Assembly: GCF_014879935.1 (NCBI RefSeq)
Contig: NZ_JACSRD010000123.1
Location: 124,001 to 188,000 of the forward strand
Reading direction: 5' to 3'
Length of the DNA: 64,000 bases
Source of the DNA: Prosthecobacter sp.
GTDB taxonomy: Bacteria > Verrucomicrobiota > Verrucomicrobiia > Verrucomicrobiales > Verrucomicrobiaceae
In this document: in pieces, positions 29,112-37,581 of the stretch
How the letters are laid out: each line of letters starts with the position of its first letter
Position numbering within the stretch: the stretch's first letter is position 1
Made by a program: the position numbers and the translations under genes
The notes under the pieces: model-generated
What the model was told of the DNA's origin: nothing
Seen by the model: only the letters and a program-made list of their open reading frames with translations
Database searches by the model: none

Positions 29112-29854
29112 GCACCAGCTACTACGAGACTTACTGGCAGAGATCAGACGGTTGGAATCCCGACGAAGGTGTCAATCACCCCATCGAAAGGAAAATCTTC
29201 TCCCAACTGCTCAAGCCAGGCATGCGGCTCATCGACTATGGATGCGGCAATGGCGAACGCTACGGTCGTGACATGCTCAATCGGCAGATCGACTACCGGG
29301 GCTTCGACATTTCAGAGACAGCGCTCGCCAACGCCGCTGTTCTCGGCCTGAATGTGGCCCGTATTCGTGAGGATGGCAGCCTGCCACTGGACGAGGCCAG
29401 CGCAGACTGTGCGATGTGTTTTGAGGTGCTGGAGCATCTGAATGAGCCGGATCAGGCTCTGGCTGCCATCCGCTACGCGCTCAAACCCGGCTCACACGCC
29501 GTCTTCAGCGTGCCGAATGCCGCCCATTACGTGCAGCGCATCGAATTCCTCCTCACCGGCTTCTGGAATCCGGGCGGCAGCCCGCACACCGCTCGCAAGT
29601 CGCCCTGGCGTGATCCTCACATCCGCTTCTTCAATCCATCCATGCTGCGACGCATGCTCGAAGCCAGTGGCTTCGAGGTCGAACGCATCATCGGCGAGCC
29701 GTTCACCTTCCAGGCGCTGCCGTGGTTCTACAAACAGAAGAAACTGCTGCCGTTCCTGACCTTGCTTTCGAAGCCCTTCGCCTGGCTCGGCACCCGCTTC
29801 CCGGGCCTGTGGTCGGCACGTCTGTTCGCCATCGTTCGCAAACCTCAGCGCTGA
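29108..29854 (+). CDS. Class I SAM-dependent methyltransferase
   Basis: 248 residues. SAM-binding motif I MRLIDYGCGNGERYG, the acidic post-I residue in GFDISETA, and CAMCFEVLEHLNEPDQALAAIRYALKPGSHAVFSVPNA match Methyltransf_11-type enzymes. The C-terminal half (FLLTGFWNPGGSPHTARKSPWRDPHIRFF) resembles methyltransferases of polysaccharide loci that modify sugars or lipids. Encoded in the EPS operon with an ATGA overlap upstream. Target unknown. Confidence 0.85.
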   Translation: MSTSYYETYWQRSDGWNPDEGVNHPIERKIFSQLLKPGMRLIDYGCGNGERYGRDMLNRQIDYRGFDISETALANAAVLGLNVARIREDGSLPLDEASADCAMCFEVLEHLNEPDQALAAIRYALKPGSHAVFSVPNAAHYVQRIEFLLTGFWNPGGSPHTARKSPWRDPHIRFFNPSMLRRMLEASGFEVERIIGEPFTFQALPWFYKQKKLLPFLTLLSKPFAWLGTRFPGLWSARLFAIVRKPQR

Positions 29855-29855
29855 C

Positions 29856-30551
29856 ATGCTGCGTCCTCTCCTCCGCCGCTTCTGCTACACGGCCAACACC
29901 ATCCGCTACCGGGTGGAATGGCCGCGTCTGCGAGAGGCTTTCGCCAAAATGCCGCCTGCGCAGTTGTTGTTTGATGGCGGTGCAGGCTCAGGTGAGTTTG
30001 TGTGCCGCACTTTGGCCGGAGGCTTCGCCAAACGCGTCATCGCGCTTGAGTTCGACGCCAGCAACTTCACCCGGCTGCAGGAAAACCTCGGCTCCGACCC
30101 CCGTGCCACCCTGATCCAAGGCTCGCTGCTGGAAATCCCGCTCGAAAACGAGTCCGCGGACATGGTGATGAGCACCCAGGTCATCGAACACATCGAAGAT
30201 CACGAAAAAGCCGCCGCGGAACTCTGCCGTGTCCTCAAGCCGGGCGGACATGCGCTCATCACCGTGCCGCATCCGCCGGAGCCGTTTCCCAACGACGGTC
30301 ATTTCCGCGAAGGCTACACCGCCGCGGACCTCACGGCCCTGTTCGCGCCGCATGGCATGACGCCGCTGCACACCGACTACTTCCTCACCCGCGCAACGAC
30401 GGACCGCATGGGCCTGGTCTGGAAGCTGCCGGCGCATGGCGTCTTCCTGCCCGTGTCGTGGGTGGATGCCGAATCCGGCCTCACGAGCGAGCAGCGTCGT
30501 GCGGGCACGCCGTACGGCCTGCTCATGCTCTTCCAGAAAGCGCTGCGATGA
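29856..30551 (+). CDS. Class I SAM-dependent methyltransferase (second copy)
   Basis: 231 residues. Motif I is LLFDGGAGSGEFVCRTL, followed by IALEFDASNF and MVMSTQVIEHIEDHEKAAAELCRVLKPGGHALITVPHPPEP, a UbiE/Methyltransf_11 pattern. It differs from the upstream methyltransferase in sequence and length, so it is not a recent duplicate. Probably methylates a glycan or carrier lipid in the same pathway. One base after the previous gene and overlapping the next by ATGA. Confidence 0.85.
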   Translation: MLRPLLRRFCYTANTIRYRVEWPRLREAFAKMPPAQLLFDGGAGSGEFVCRTLAGGFAKRVIALEFDASNFTRLQENLGSDPRATLIQGSLLEIPLENESADMVMSTQVIEHIEDHEKAAAELCRVLKPGGHALITVPHPPEPFPNDGHFREGYTAADLTALFAPHGMTPLHTDYFLTRATTDRMGLVWKLPAHGVFLPVSWVDAESGLTSEQRRAGTPYGLLMLFQKALR

Positions 30552-31681
30552 GGGTTCTCATCATTGATCCGAACCTGAGCCTCTCCAGCCCGTCGATGAA
30601 GGGCGTCGTGCGTTCACTCGGAGCCTGGCAGGAACGCGGAATCAAAGCCGAGGCCTGGTGCTGGTATTGTGATGAGGATTTGCCGCTGGACCGCGTCTTG
30701 AAGCTGCCGCGCATCGCGGTGCCGCTCCTGGGTGGTCTTTTCTTCGCATGGCAGGTGTTCTGGCGTGCGTGGTGGCAGTTCAGCGTGCTCAAAAAGCCGC
30801 GGCCGGATATCATCTATGCCATCGGCTGGTATCACCAGGCCTGCGATGTCGCCCACGTGCATTTTTCTCCGTTCGACTGGGAGAACCGCCAGCGCACGCT
30901 CGGCACGCACTCGCTGCGTGACTTCATCGAGCGTCTTGCGAACGGCATCCACCTGCGGCGCGCCCGTCGTTCGTTGCGTGAAACCACCGCCAAGGCGGTC
31001 CTTTGCGTGTCAGAGGCGGTCGCGAATGACATGCGGGCGGAGAACCCGCGTCTCCCGATCGAAGTCCTGCCGAACAGCTACGACCCGGAGCGCTTTCATG
31101 CGGGTGTCCGCGATCAATGGCGTGAATCCACACGGGAGAAACTCCACTTCGACCCCTCTCACAAGGTCTTCATCTTTGTCAGCACCGGTCATTACCGACG
31201 CAAAGGCTTCCTCCTCGCTGTTGAAGCCTTGCGTTGCCTTCGTCAAACTCATCCCGAGGTCCGGTTTCTCGTCGTCGGCGGCCGTGAAGAACGTCTGGCC
31301 GGCTTGCGCAACCAGATCGGACCTGACAACGACTGGATCACCTTCACCGGCATGGTGCCAGACGTGGAGAAGTATTTCGCCGCGGCCGATGCGCTGCTCT
31401 TTCCATCGTACTCGGAAGCATTCGCCTTGGTTGAAGTCGAAGCGGCGGCCTGCGGCCTTCCGCTGTTCCTCACACCTCATCACGGCTCGGAAATGATCCT
31501 GGAAGACGGCGTGAATGGCCGGCTCATCGATTTTCATCCGCCGCAGATTGCCCGTGTGCTGGCTGAATTCATCGAGGGACGCTGGAAGCCGCGGCAGATT
31601 CCCCTGAGGCACGCCATGGACGCCACCACCTACGCGGCACGACTGGGCGATGTGCTCATCCGGGCCTCTTCAAAGGCATGA
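30548..31681 (+). CDS. Glycosyltransferase family 4 (GT-B)
   Basis: 377 residues from MRVLIIDPNLSLSSPSMKGVVRSLGAW. The C-terminal GT1/GT4 nucleotide-sugar domain is clear: KVFIFVSTGHYRRKGFLLAVEAL, WITFTGMVPDVEKYFAAADALLFPSYSEAFALVEVEAAACGLP with the EX7E-type acidic motif, and GVNGRLIDF. A retaining GT-B glycosyltransferase that adds a sugar during repeat-unit assembly on the cytoplasmic face. Start chosen at the ATGA overlap with the upstream gene. Confidence 0.9.
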   Translation: MRVLIIDPNLSLSSPSMKGVVRSLGAWQERGIKAEAWCWYCDEDLPLDRVLKLPRIAVPLLGGLFFAWQVFWRAWWQFSVLKKPRPDIIYAIGWYHQACDVAHVHFSPFDWENRQRTLGTHSLRDFIERLANGIHLRRARRSLRETTAKAVLCVSEAVANDMRAENPRLPIEVLPNSYDPERFHAGVRDQWRESTREKLHFDPSHKVFIFVSTGHYRRKGFLLAVEALRCLRQTHPEVRFLVVGGREERLAGLRNQIGPDNDWITFTGMVPDVEKYFAAADALLFPSYSEAFALVEVEAAACGLPLFLTPHHGSEMILEDGVNGRLIDFHPPQIARVLAEFIEGRWKPRQIPLRHAMDATTYAARLGDVLIRASSKA

Positions 31682-32238
31682 TCTCCACTTTTCTGGCCGC
31701 ACTGAACAGCCTCATCGTGGCGTTGCGCAGCGGCGGCGTCTGGCATCGCTGTCAGCGTTTCTACGGCCTGCCGATCCTCATCCGGCAGCCGGGAGCCAGG
31801 CTGGAGATCGGCCGTCGCGTCGTGGCACTGAGCAAACCTCGACTGAACGAGATCGGGCTCATTCAGCCGGTCGTCTTCTCCCTGCTGACACCTGAGGCGG
31901 TCATCCACATCGACGATGATGCCGGGCTTTCAGGCTGCACGCTCAGTGCCCGTCGTGAGATCCGGGTCGGCCAGGGCACCATGATCGGCAGTGGTGTGCT
32001 GATCATGGATCACGACGCGCATGCGCTGCCGCTGCCGGGCACGCACGGTTCAGTGGCGGTCAAACCAGTCCACATCGGACGTGAAGTCTTCATCGGCGCC
32101 CGGGCCATCATTCTCAAAGGCGTCACCATCGGGGACCATGCCGTCATCGGCGCGGGGGCGGTCGTCACTCACGACGTGCCGGCACACCATGTCGCCGTGG
32201 GCAATCCTGCCCGTGTCGTTCCACCGGAAACAGAATGA
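31678..32238 (+). CDS. Hexapeptide-repeat acyltransferase
   Basis: 186 residues of left-handed beta-helix type. Hexapeptide repeats run through IHIDDDAGLSGCTLSARREIRVGQGTMIGSGVLIMDHDAHALP, then IGREVFIGARAIILKGVTIGDHAVIGAGAVVTHDVPAHHVAVGNPARVV, the common C-terminal signature of WcaF/maltose acetyltransferase-like enzymes with the catalytic-type His in MDHDAH. Probably O-acetylates the exopolysaccharide using acetyl-CoA. Overlaps both neighbours by ATGA. Confidence 0.9.
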   Translation: MISTFLAALNSLIVALRSGGVWHRCQRFYGLPILIRQPGARLEIGRRVVALSKPRLNEIGLIQPVVFSLLTPEAVIHIDDDAGLSGCTLSARREIRVGQGTMIGSGVLIMDHDAHALPLPGTHGSVAVKPVHIGREVFIGARAIILKGVTIGDHAVIGAGAVVTHDVPAHHVAVGNPARVVPPETE

Positions 32239-33074
32239 ACACACCCACTGAACACGGCGTGCTTTATGTCGCTTACGGTCAGCGTCATCTGGCCGAGGCA
32301 ATCCACTCCTGCGGCAGCCTGCGGCGGGTGCATGCGGAAATCCCGGTTCACCTCGTGACCTCCGCGGAGGATCTCGCCACCCGTGGCGACGAGCTGCACG
32401 CTCATTTTGGCTCATGCTCGGTTCATCCTGACATCCGCCGCACTTTCAGGGACAAGATCATCGGCATGCAGATGTCCCCCTTCCCCCGGACGCTTTACCT
32501 GGACTCTGATACCGAGCTGCTGGGACGTGTGGATGATGTGTTCGACATTCTGGGCAAATTTGAGTTCGCCTACTGCCGCGACACCGTTCGCTACGCCATG
32601 CCTGCCCCCGAGGTTCCGCCCATTTTCAGCGAACCCAACGGCGGTGTTCTGGCCTATCGCAGATGTCCTGCTGTTGAGGCGCTGCTTACGCGCTGGCTTC
32701 AGATCAATGACTCGGAGGAAGCCGCCTACAAGAAGGCGCATGGACCGCGCTCGGTGTATGTGGACCAGGGTGCCTTGCGGATCGCGCTCTATGAGTCTGA
32801 CGTCCGCCAGTATGTGTTTGGCTCGGAGTACAACCTCCGTGCCTATGCGCTTTGGTATGCAGGCGCCAGGGTCCGCATCCTGCATGCGCGGGAACCTTAT
32901 CTGACCAAGTACCGTCACAGCATCAACAACAACGAGGACATGCGTTATGGTGATGGCGAATCGTGGCCAGTCCGCCAGGTGATCAAACTGAAGATCTGGA
33001 TCAAGGAGAACTTGTTTGGCCGGTCACGCAACTGGCGTGACAAGGAGCGTCTCAGCAAGCAGTATCCGACTTGA
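32235..33074 (+). CDS. GT-A type glycosyltransferase with DxD motif
   Basis: 279 residues. FPRTLYLDSDTELLGRVDDVFDIL contains a DxD metal/nucleotide-sugar motif, and FSEPNGGVLAYRRCPAVEALLTRW resembles the acceptor region of GT8-like or nucleotide-diphospho-sugar transferases; VDQGALRIALYES fits the family pattern. The precise family is uncertain. A cytoplasmic sugar transferase in the EPS pathway is inferred from context. Its stop codon shares one base with the next start. Confidence 0.75.
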   Translation: MNTPTEHGVLYVAYGQRHLAEAIHSCGSLRRVHAEIPVHLVTSAEDLATRGDELHAHFGSCSVHPDIRRTFRDKIIGMQMSPFPRTLYLDSDTELLGRVDDVFDILGKFEFAYCRDTVRYAMPAPEVPPIFSEPNGGVLAYRRCPAVEALLTRWLQINDSEEAAYKKAHGPRSVYVDQGALRIALYESDVRQYVFGSEYNLRAYALWYAGARVRILHAREPYLTKYRHSINNNEDMRYGDGESWPVRQVIKLKIWIKENLFGRSRNWRDKERLSKQYPT

Positions 33075-34252
33075 TGAAGCCCTCCCTGCTTCTGATCTGC
33101 CACACGTATGCCGTGCCCGAGCATGCGAAGAAGGTCACTGAGCTCGCACGCCATTTCACGCTGACCTGTGCCACCGTGCGGCCGCAGGATCTGGGGCCGG
33201 TTTATGGCTCCATCGTGCCGCCTCAGGACGATTCCTCCCTGACGTGGCGCTATGTCGAGCTGCCCGCCCTCGGTGTGAAGCCGTTCACCACCGCGGCTTT
33301 CTTGAAGGGTCTGTGCGGTGTCATCTGGAGCCAGCCGTGGGACTACGTGCTCGTGGAAAACGAACCGTGGTCCCTGGTCAAATGGCAGACGCTGTTCGCC
33401 TGCCGCATGGGCGGTCGAGTGAGCCGTTATGGCGAGTTCACCTGGGAGAACATCCGCCGCCCCGGACTGAAGGGCGTCATTCTTGATCTCGTTTACGATC
33501 TGACCGCTCGATGGACCGATTTCTGGGTGTGTGGCAATCAAGCCGCCGCCAACCTGGTCAAGGACCACGGCACACCAGACGAACACGTCATGGTCTGCCC
33601 GCAGCTCGGCGTGGACACGCAGGCTTTTCATCCTCTCACGCCTGCCGCGCGTGAACGGCAGCGGGAATCCCTGAAGCTGCCTCCGCGGGCGTTCATCATC
33701 GGTTTCGCCGGCCGGCTTGTTCATGAAAAAGGTCTGCTGGATCTCATCGCGGCCGCTGATGACTTGCAGCGCTCCGCGTCCACGATGAATCAGGCTGTCT
33801 GCGTGTCGCTCATGGGACAGGGGCCGCTGACGGCCAGGATCTGTGACGCAGCGCGATCGCGTCCATGGCTGCATTTGCTGCCGCCGGTGCCACATGGCGA
33901 GGTGCGGACCTTTCTCCAGTGCCTGGATGTGCTGGTGCTCGGCAGCCACCCGGTGCGCACAGGGCCGCATGTCTGGGAGGAGCAGTTCGGCCACATTTTG
34001 ATCGAGGCTCAGGCCTGCGGGGCTCTCGCCATCGGCAGCACCTCCGGTGCCATCCCTGAAGTGCTGGCGGATGAAGATCTGCTTTTCCCGCCCGGTGACA
34101 TCGTGCGGCTTCGCGCTCTTCTGGAGCGGCTGGTCGCTGATTCCGCCTTTTACCAGACCAAGCGGAACGCGTCTGCCACGCGTCTGCATGAACGCTACAC
34201 GCACGCCGCTGTGGCCGACCAGCTTGCCCGCGCCCTACTGAGCCTGCGATGA
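33074..34252 (+). CDS. Glycosyltransferase family 4 (GT-B), second copy
   Basis: 392 residues from the ATG at 33074; the ORF track uses a TTG one codon earlier. N-terminal HTYAVPEHAKKVTELARHF and a C-terminal GT4 domain: FIIGFAGRLVHEKGLLDLIAAADDL, LHLLPPVPHGEVRTFLQCLDVLVLGS and WEEQFGHILIEAQACGALAIGSTSGAIPEVL with the EX7E motif. Adds a sugar to the growing repeat unit; donor and acceptor unknown. ATGA overlap with the downstream GT2 gene. Confidence 0.9.
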   Translation: MKPSLLLICHTYAVPEHAKKVTELARHFTLTCATVRPQDLGPVYGSIVPPQDDSSLTWRYVELPALGVKPFTTAAFLKGLCGVIWSQPWDYVLVENEPWSLVKWQTLFACRMGGRVSRYGEFTWENIRRPGLKGVILDLVYDLTARWTDFWVCGNQAAANLVKDHGTPDEHVMVCPQLGVDTQAFHPLTPAARERQRESLKLPPRAFIIGFAGRLVHEKGLLDLIAAADDLQRSASTMNQAVCVSLMGQGPLTARICDAARSRPWLHLLPPVPHGEVRTFLQCLDVLVLGSHPVRTGPHVWEEQFGHILIEAQACGALAIGSTSGAIPEVLADEDLLFPPGDIVRLRALLERLVADSAFYQTKRNASATRLHERYTHAAVADQLARALLSLR

Positions 34253-35088
34253 CTTGCGTCTTGATACCGGTCTTCAACCGCAAAGCCCTCACGCTGCGCT
34301 GTCTCGACCTTCTGCAATGGACCCGCGATCAGCCTGGATGGCGTGTCGTGGTGATCGATGACGCCTCCACCGATGGCACGGCCGATGCTGTGCGGCAGGC
34401 GCATCCGCACGTGGACGTGGTCCGCGGGACAGGTGACCTTTACTGGACCGGCGGCATGCGCCTGGGCATGCAGCATGCGGCCAAAGCGGGCGCTGAAGTC
34501 TTCATCTGGCTCAATGACGACACGCATCCCGATGAGACCTCGCTGCGTCGCATCGACCGCATCGTGCGCGAACAGCCGGATCTGGTACTGGCCTCCACAC
34601 CGATCGTCGATGGCGAGGTTCACGTCTGTCATTCGTTGAAGCGAGGCCGTGCGCCCATCACTGGAGCGGAGTTTGACGTGGCGGACGTGCTCGCGGGTTA
34701 TCAGGTCGCCTTTTCGCGCAAGCTGGTGGAGACAATCGGCTTTCCCGATGACCAGCGCTGGCCGCACTACGCGGGTGACAGCTCCTACACGCATGCGGCA
34801 CATCAACACGGCTTCAAAGTGCGCATCGACTCGCTCAGCCGCATCGAACTGCCCGGATTCGAGCCCTACCTCACCGTCGCGCAGACCTTCTGGCACGGAG
34901 ACAAGAGCCTGGGGCGGCGCATTCACGACTGCTTCATCGCGAAGAGGTCGAAATACCGGCTGCCGACGCAATGGCACCTCGATGTCCTCTATCGTGGCCG
35001 GTTGGGTGCCAGCCTGATCTTTCCCGCCCGTCTGGGGCTGTGGACGCTGCAGATCATCCGCGAAGGCCTGAAGACCAAAGCCGCATGA
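34249..35088 (+). CDS. Glycosyltransferase family 2
   Basis: 279 residues. VLIPVFNRKALTLRCLDLLQ, VVVIDDASTDGTADAV and VFIWLNDDTHPDETSLRRIDRI are the GT2 nucleotide-binding and DxD-like motifs; the DLYWTGGMRLGMQHA segment resembles rhamnosyltransferase-type GT2 proteins. Inverting glycosyltransferase in the cytoplasm, presumably for the EPS repeat unit. It is the last glycosyltransferase before the exosortase gene and overlaps it by ATGA. Confidence 0.9.
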   Translation: MTCVLIPVFNRKALTLRCLDLLQWTRDQPGWRVVVIDDASTDGTADAVRQAHPHVDVVRGTGDLYWTGGMRLGMQHAAKAGAEVFIWLNDDTHPDETSLRRIDRIVREQPDLVLASTPIVDGEVHVCHSLKRGRAPITGAEFDVADVLAGYQVAFSRKLVETIGFPDDQRWPHYAGDSSYTHAAHQHGFKVRIDSLSRIELPGFEPYLTVAQTFWHGDKSLGRRIHDCFIAKRSKYRLPTQWHLDVLYRGRLGASLIFPARLGLWTLQIIREGLKTKAA

Positions 35089-36074
35089 GTTCGCCACAGA
35101 AGACATCCTCGCACATCCGCAGCGCCATCGTCGTGGGGCTGGCGGCGGCTGCGATCGTGCTTCTGATGGCCGTGCAGCCCTATGCGGCGGGCTACGGTCA
35201 CTTCCGGCGCACGCTGCTGGCCGAATTGCTGATGCGGTGGAAGGATCCCACGTGGCAGCATGGTGCGCTGATGCCGTTCATTGTCGGCTGGCTCGTGTGG
35301 AGGCGCAGACAGGAGGTCAGCCGGCTGCCGGAGACGTCCAATCGCGGGGGTTTTGCCCTCGTCGTGCTCGCCTTGCTCCTCTACTTCGCCGGCTTCCGCG
35401 CGAACAACTTCTACTGCGGTTACGCGACCGTCATGCTGCTGCTGGCAGGCGGATCGCTGTGGCTGCAGGGCTGGCTGCGCAGCCGGGTGATGCTGTTTGC
35501 GTGGCTGATGCTCGGCTTCATGTGGCCGCTGCCGTTTCTGGAGGAAAGCATCGGCTACCAGATGCGCCTGATGATGGTCAAGACGAGCGGATTCGTGCTG
35601 AACACCCTCGGCGTCGAGTCGCTGGTGTCCGGTACGGCGTTGCAATCCATGCCGAACCTCGAACTCGGGCGGAAAGCGGGGGATTTGTTCAGCGTGGGCA
35701 TCGCCGCGCCATGCTCCGGCATGCGCTCGCTGTTTGCGCTGCTCGTGGTGGGCGCCTTGTTCAGTTATTTTCGCCAGCGGTCGCTTGGACGCAGGCTGGC
35801 GTTATTCAGCACGATCCTGCCCATCGCCATCCTCGCCAACATGACACGCATTCTCGTTCTGATCTTCGCGGCGATGATTTTCGGCCAGGACTGGGCCATC
35901 GGCGATGCGCAGAAAGAGGTTTCCGCCTTCCATGAACTGACGGGCATCCTGGTCTTTCTCGTGGCCTTGCTGCTGCTCCAGGGCGCCTCATGGGTTCTGA
36001 ACCAGCTCTGTGGCGGGCCAGGTTCCCGCCGTGGACGGGTGGTTTCACGTCAGGTGGTCTCCTCGGTGACATGA
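35085..36074 (+). CDS. Exosortase (exosortase/archaeosortase family)
   Basis: 329 residues from MSSPQKTSSHIRSAIVVG; the ORF track starts inside the GT2 gene. About eight transmembrane segments. The catalytic set is visible: Cys210 in IAAPCSGMRSLFALL, Arg255 in NMTRILVLIFAAMIFG and His283 in FHELTGILVFLVALLLL. Exosortases act as transpeptidase-like enzymes that process PEP-CTERM tails at the inner membrane for surface display with EPS. A likely substrate lies 2.4 kb downstream. The downstream gene overlaps by ATGA and encodes the EpsI-like partner. Confidence 0.95.
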   Translation: MSSPQKTSSHIRSAIVVGLAAAAIVLLMAVQPYAAGYGHFRRTLLAELLMRWKDPTWQHGALMPFIVGWLVWRRRQEVSRLPETSNRGGFALVVLALLLYFAGFRANNFYCGYATVMLLLAGGSLWLQGWLRSRVMLFAWLMLGFMWPLPFLEESIGYQMRLMMVKTSGFVLNTLGVESLVSGTALQSMPNLELGRKAGDLFSVGIAAPCSGMRSLFALLVVGALFSYFRQRSLGRRLALFSTILPIAILANMTRILVLIFAAMIFGQDWAIGDAQKEVSAFHELTGILVFLVALLLLQGASWVLNQLCGGPGSRRGRVVSRQVVSSVT

Positions 36075-36784
36075 TTTTGCGTGCCGTCATTCTCTTCGCA
36101 CTCTGCGGCATGACCATGCTGCTCTGCCAGTTCTCACCCCAGCCAAGGGGTGGCGACGACATCGGCATCGTGGCGGACCTGCCGATGGTGGCGGGCAGTT
36201 TCGTGGGTGAATCCGAACCGCCCAGTGAGAAGGAGCGCGCGCTGCTGCCAGCCGACACGATCATCGTGAAGCGGGAGTATCGCACGCCCGGTCGTGCGCT
36301 CGAAAACCGCGATCTGGCGCATGCATCACTCGTCATTGCCGGCAATGACAGCCGCAGCATCCATCGCCCCGAAGTCTGTCTCGACGGCCAGGGCTGGACG
36401 ATCACCGATTCGCGGGTGCATGAGGTGAAACTGCTCTCCGGCGAGGTTTTGCGTGTGCGTGACCTCGCCATCGGACGCGAGGTGCTGCTGTCCGACGGCT
36501 CCAAGCTGCCGTTGCGGGCGCACTACGTTTACTGGTTCGTCGGCGCGGATGTCAGCACGCCGAGCAACCTGGAACGTCAGCTCATCAGTTTCCGTGACAG
36601 CGTCCTGCGGAATGTGAACCATCGCTGGGCTTATCCCTCGGTGATGGCACGCGTGACGGACAATCTCACGCTGCAGCAGAGCGGTGAACGTCGTCGTGAT
36701 GACGAGGAAACGGTGAAGATGCTCCTTTCACTGATCCGCAGCCTTGCGCCGCGATTGCAGAAGGATTTGGTGCCGCATTCATGA
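36071..36784 (+). CDS. Exosortase-associated EpsI family protein
   Basis: 237 residues from MILRAVILFALCGMTMLLCQF, one N-terminal membrane anchor then a periplasmic domain. SIHRPEVCLDGQGWTITDSRVHEV and HYVYWFVGADVSTPSNLERQLISFRDSVLRNVNHRWAYPSV match the EpsI domain, which in other bacteria is either fused to exosortase or encoded next to it. It is required for exosortase-linked EPS export in known systems; its biochemical role is unclear. Separate-gene arrangement here. Confidence 0.92.
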   Translation: MILRAVILFALCGMTMLLCQFSPQPRGGDDIGIVADLPMVAGSFVGESEPPSEKERALLPADTIIVKREYRTPGRALENRDLAHASLVIAGNDSRSIHRPEVCLDGQGWTITDSRVHEVKLLSGEVLRVRDLAIGREVLLSDGSKLPLRAHYVYWFVGADVSTPSNLERQLISFRDSVLRNVNHRWAYPSVMARVTDNLTLQQSGERRRDDEETVKMLLSLIRSLAPRLQKDLVPHS

Positions 36785-37581
36785 TTTCGAAGCTTATCGC
36801 CCATTTGCAGCCGCTCGGTCGCGTCGCGGTCGCCTATTCCGGCGGCGTGGACAGCACGCTGGTTTTAAAGGCCGCCGTGGATGCGCTCGGAGCGGACCAT
36901 GTCGTCGCCCTGCTAGCTGTTTCGCCCAGTTTGCCGCAAAGCGAGAAGGACGAGGCTGTTTCGCTCGCCAAACAGCTCGGCGCGCGACTGGAACTGCTGC
37001 CAACGAAGGAAACGAACGATCCGCAGTATCAGGCGAACGCGCCCAACCGCTGTTACTTCTGCAAGGACCACGTCTATCGCGCTCTGCGGCAGTTTGCGGA
37101 GCAAAACGGCATCATGCATGTGCTGGATGGCATGAACGCCGAGGACACGCTCGATGTCCGTCCGGGCCGGGCGGCGGCGCGTGAGCTGAAGATCCTCAGC
37201 CCGCTGCATGATCTCGGTTTCAGCAAGAAGGATGTGCGTGAGGCGGCGAAAGCAGTCGGTTTACCGAACTGGGACAAACCCGCTGCCGCCTGTCTCGCCT
37301 CCCGCGTGCCGTATGGCACGAGCGTGACGCCGAAACTGCTGTCGCAGATCGAGCGTGCGGAGGCCGCGCTGTTTGATCTGGGCTTCCGTGAGCTGCGCGT
37401 CCGGCATCATGGCGATGTCGCCAGGCTGGAGGTGCCCGAAGCCGACCTGGTGCAGGCCTTGCAGCAACGAAACGAGATCACGGCAGCCTTGCGGGCCGTG
37501 GGATACACCTACATCACGCTCGATCTCGCCGGATTCCGCTCCGGCAGCATGAACGAAGTGCTCAAAGCCCGCGCCGCATGA
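36781..37581 (+). CDS. larE: LarE, ATP-dependent sulfur transferase for nickel-pincer cofactor
   Basis: 266 residues. PP-loop motif VAVAYSGGVDSTLVLKAAV for ATP pyrophosphatase activity, then NRCYFCKDHVYRALRQFA, GMNAEDTLDVRPGRAA and KPAAACLASRVPYG. LarE adds sulfur to the pyridinium precursor of the nickel-pincer nucleotide used by lactate racemase (LarA) and relatives. Here a CxxC-type pair plus a third Cys is visible, the three-cysteine pattern associated with iron-sulfur-dependent rather than sacrificial LarE. Overlaps EpsI and larB genes by ATGA. Confidence 0.9.
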   Translation: MISKLIAHLQPLGRVAVAYSGGVDSTLVLKAAVDALGADHVVALLAVSPSLPQSEKDEAVSLAKQLGARLELLPTKETNDPQYQANAPNRCYFCKDHVYRALRQFAEQNGIMHVLDGMNAEDTLDVRPGRAAARELKILSPLHDLGFSKKDVREAAKAVGLPNWDKPAAACLASRVPYGTSVTPKLLSQIERAEAALFDLGFRELRVRHHGDVARLEVPEADLVQALQQRNEITAALRAVGYTYITLDLAGFRSGSMNEVLKARAA

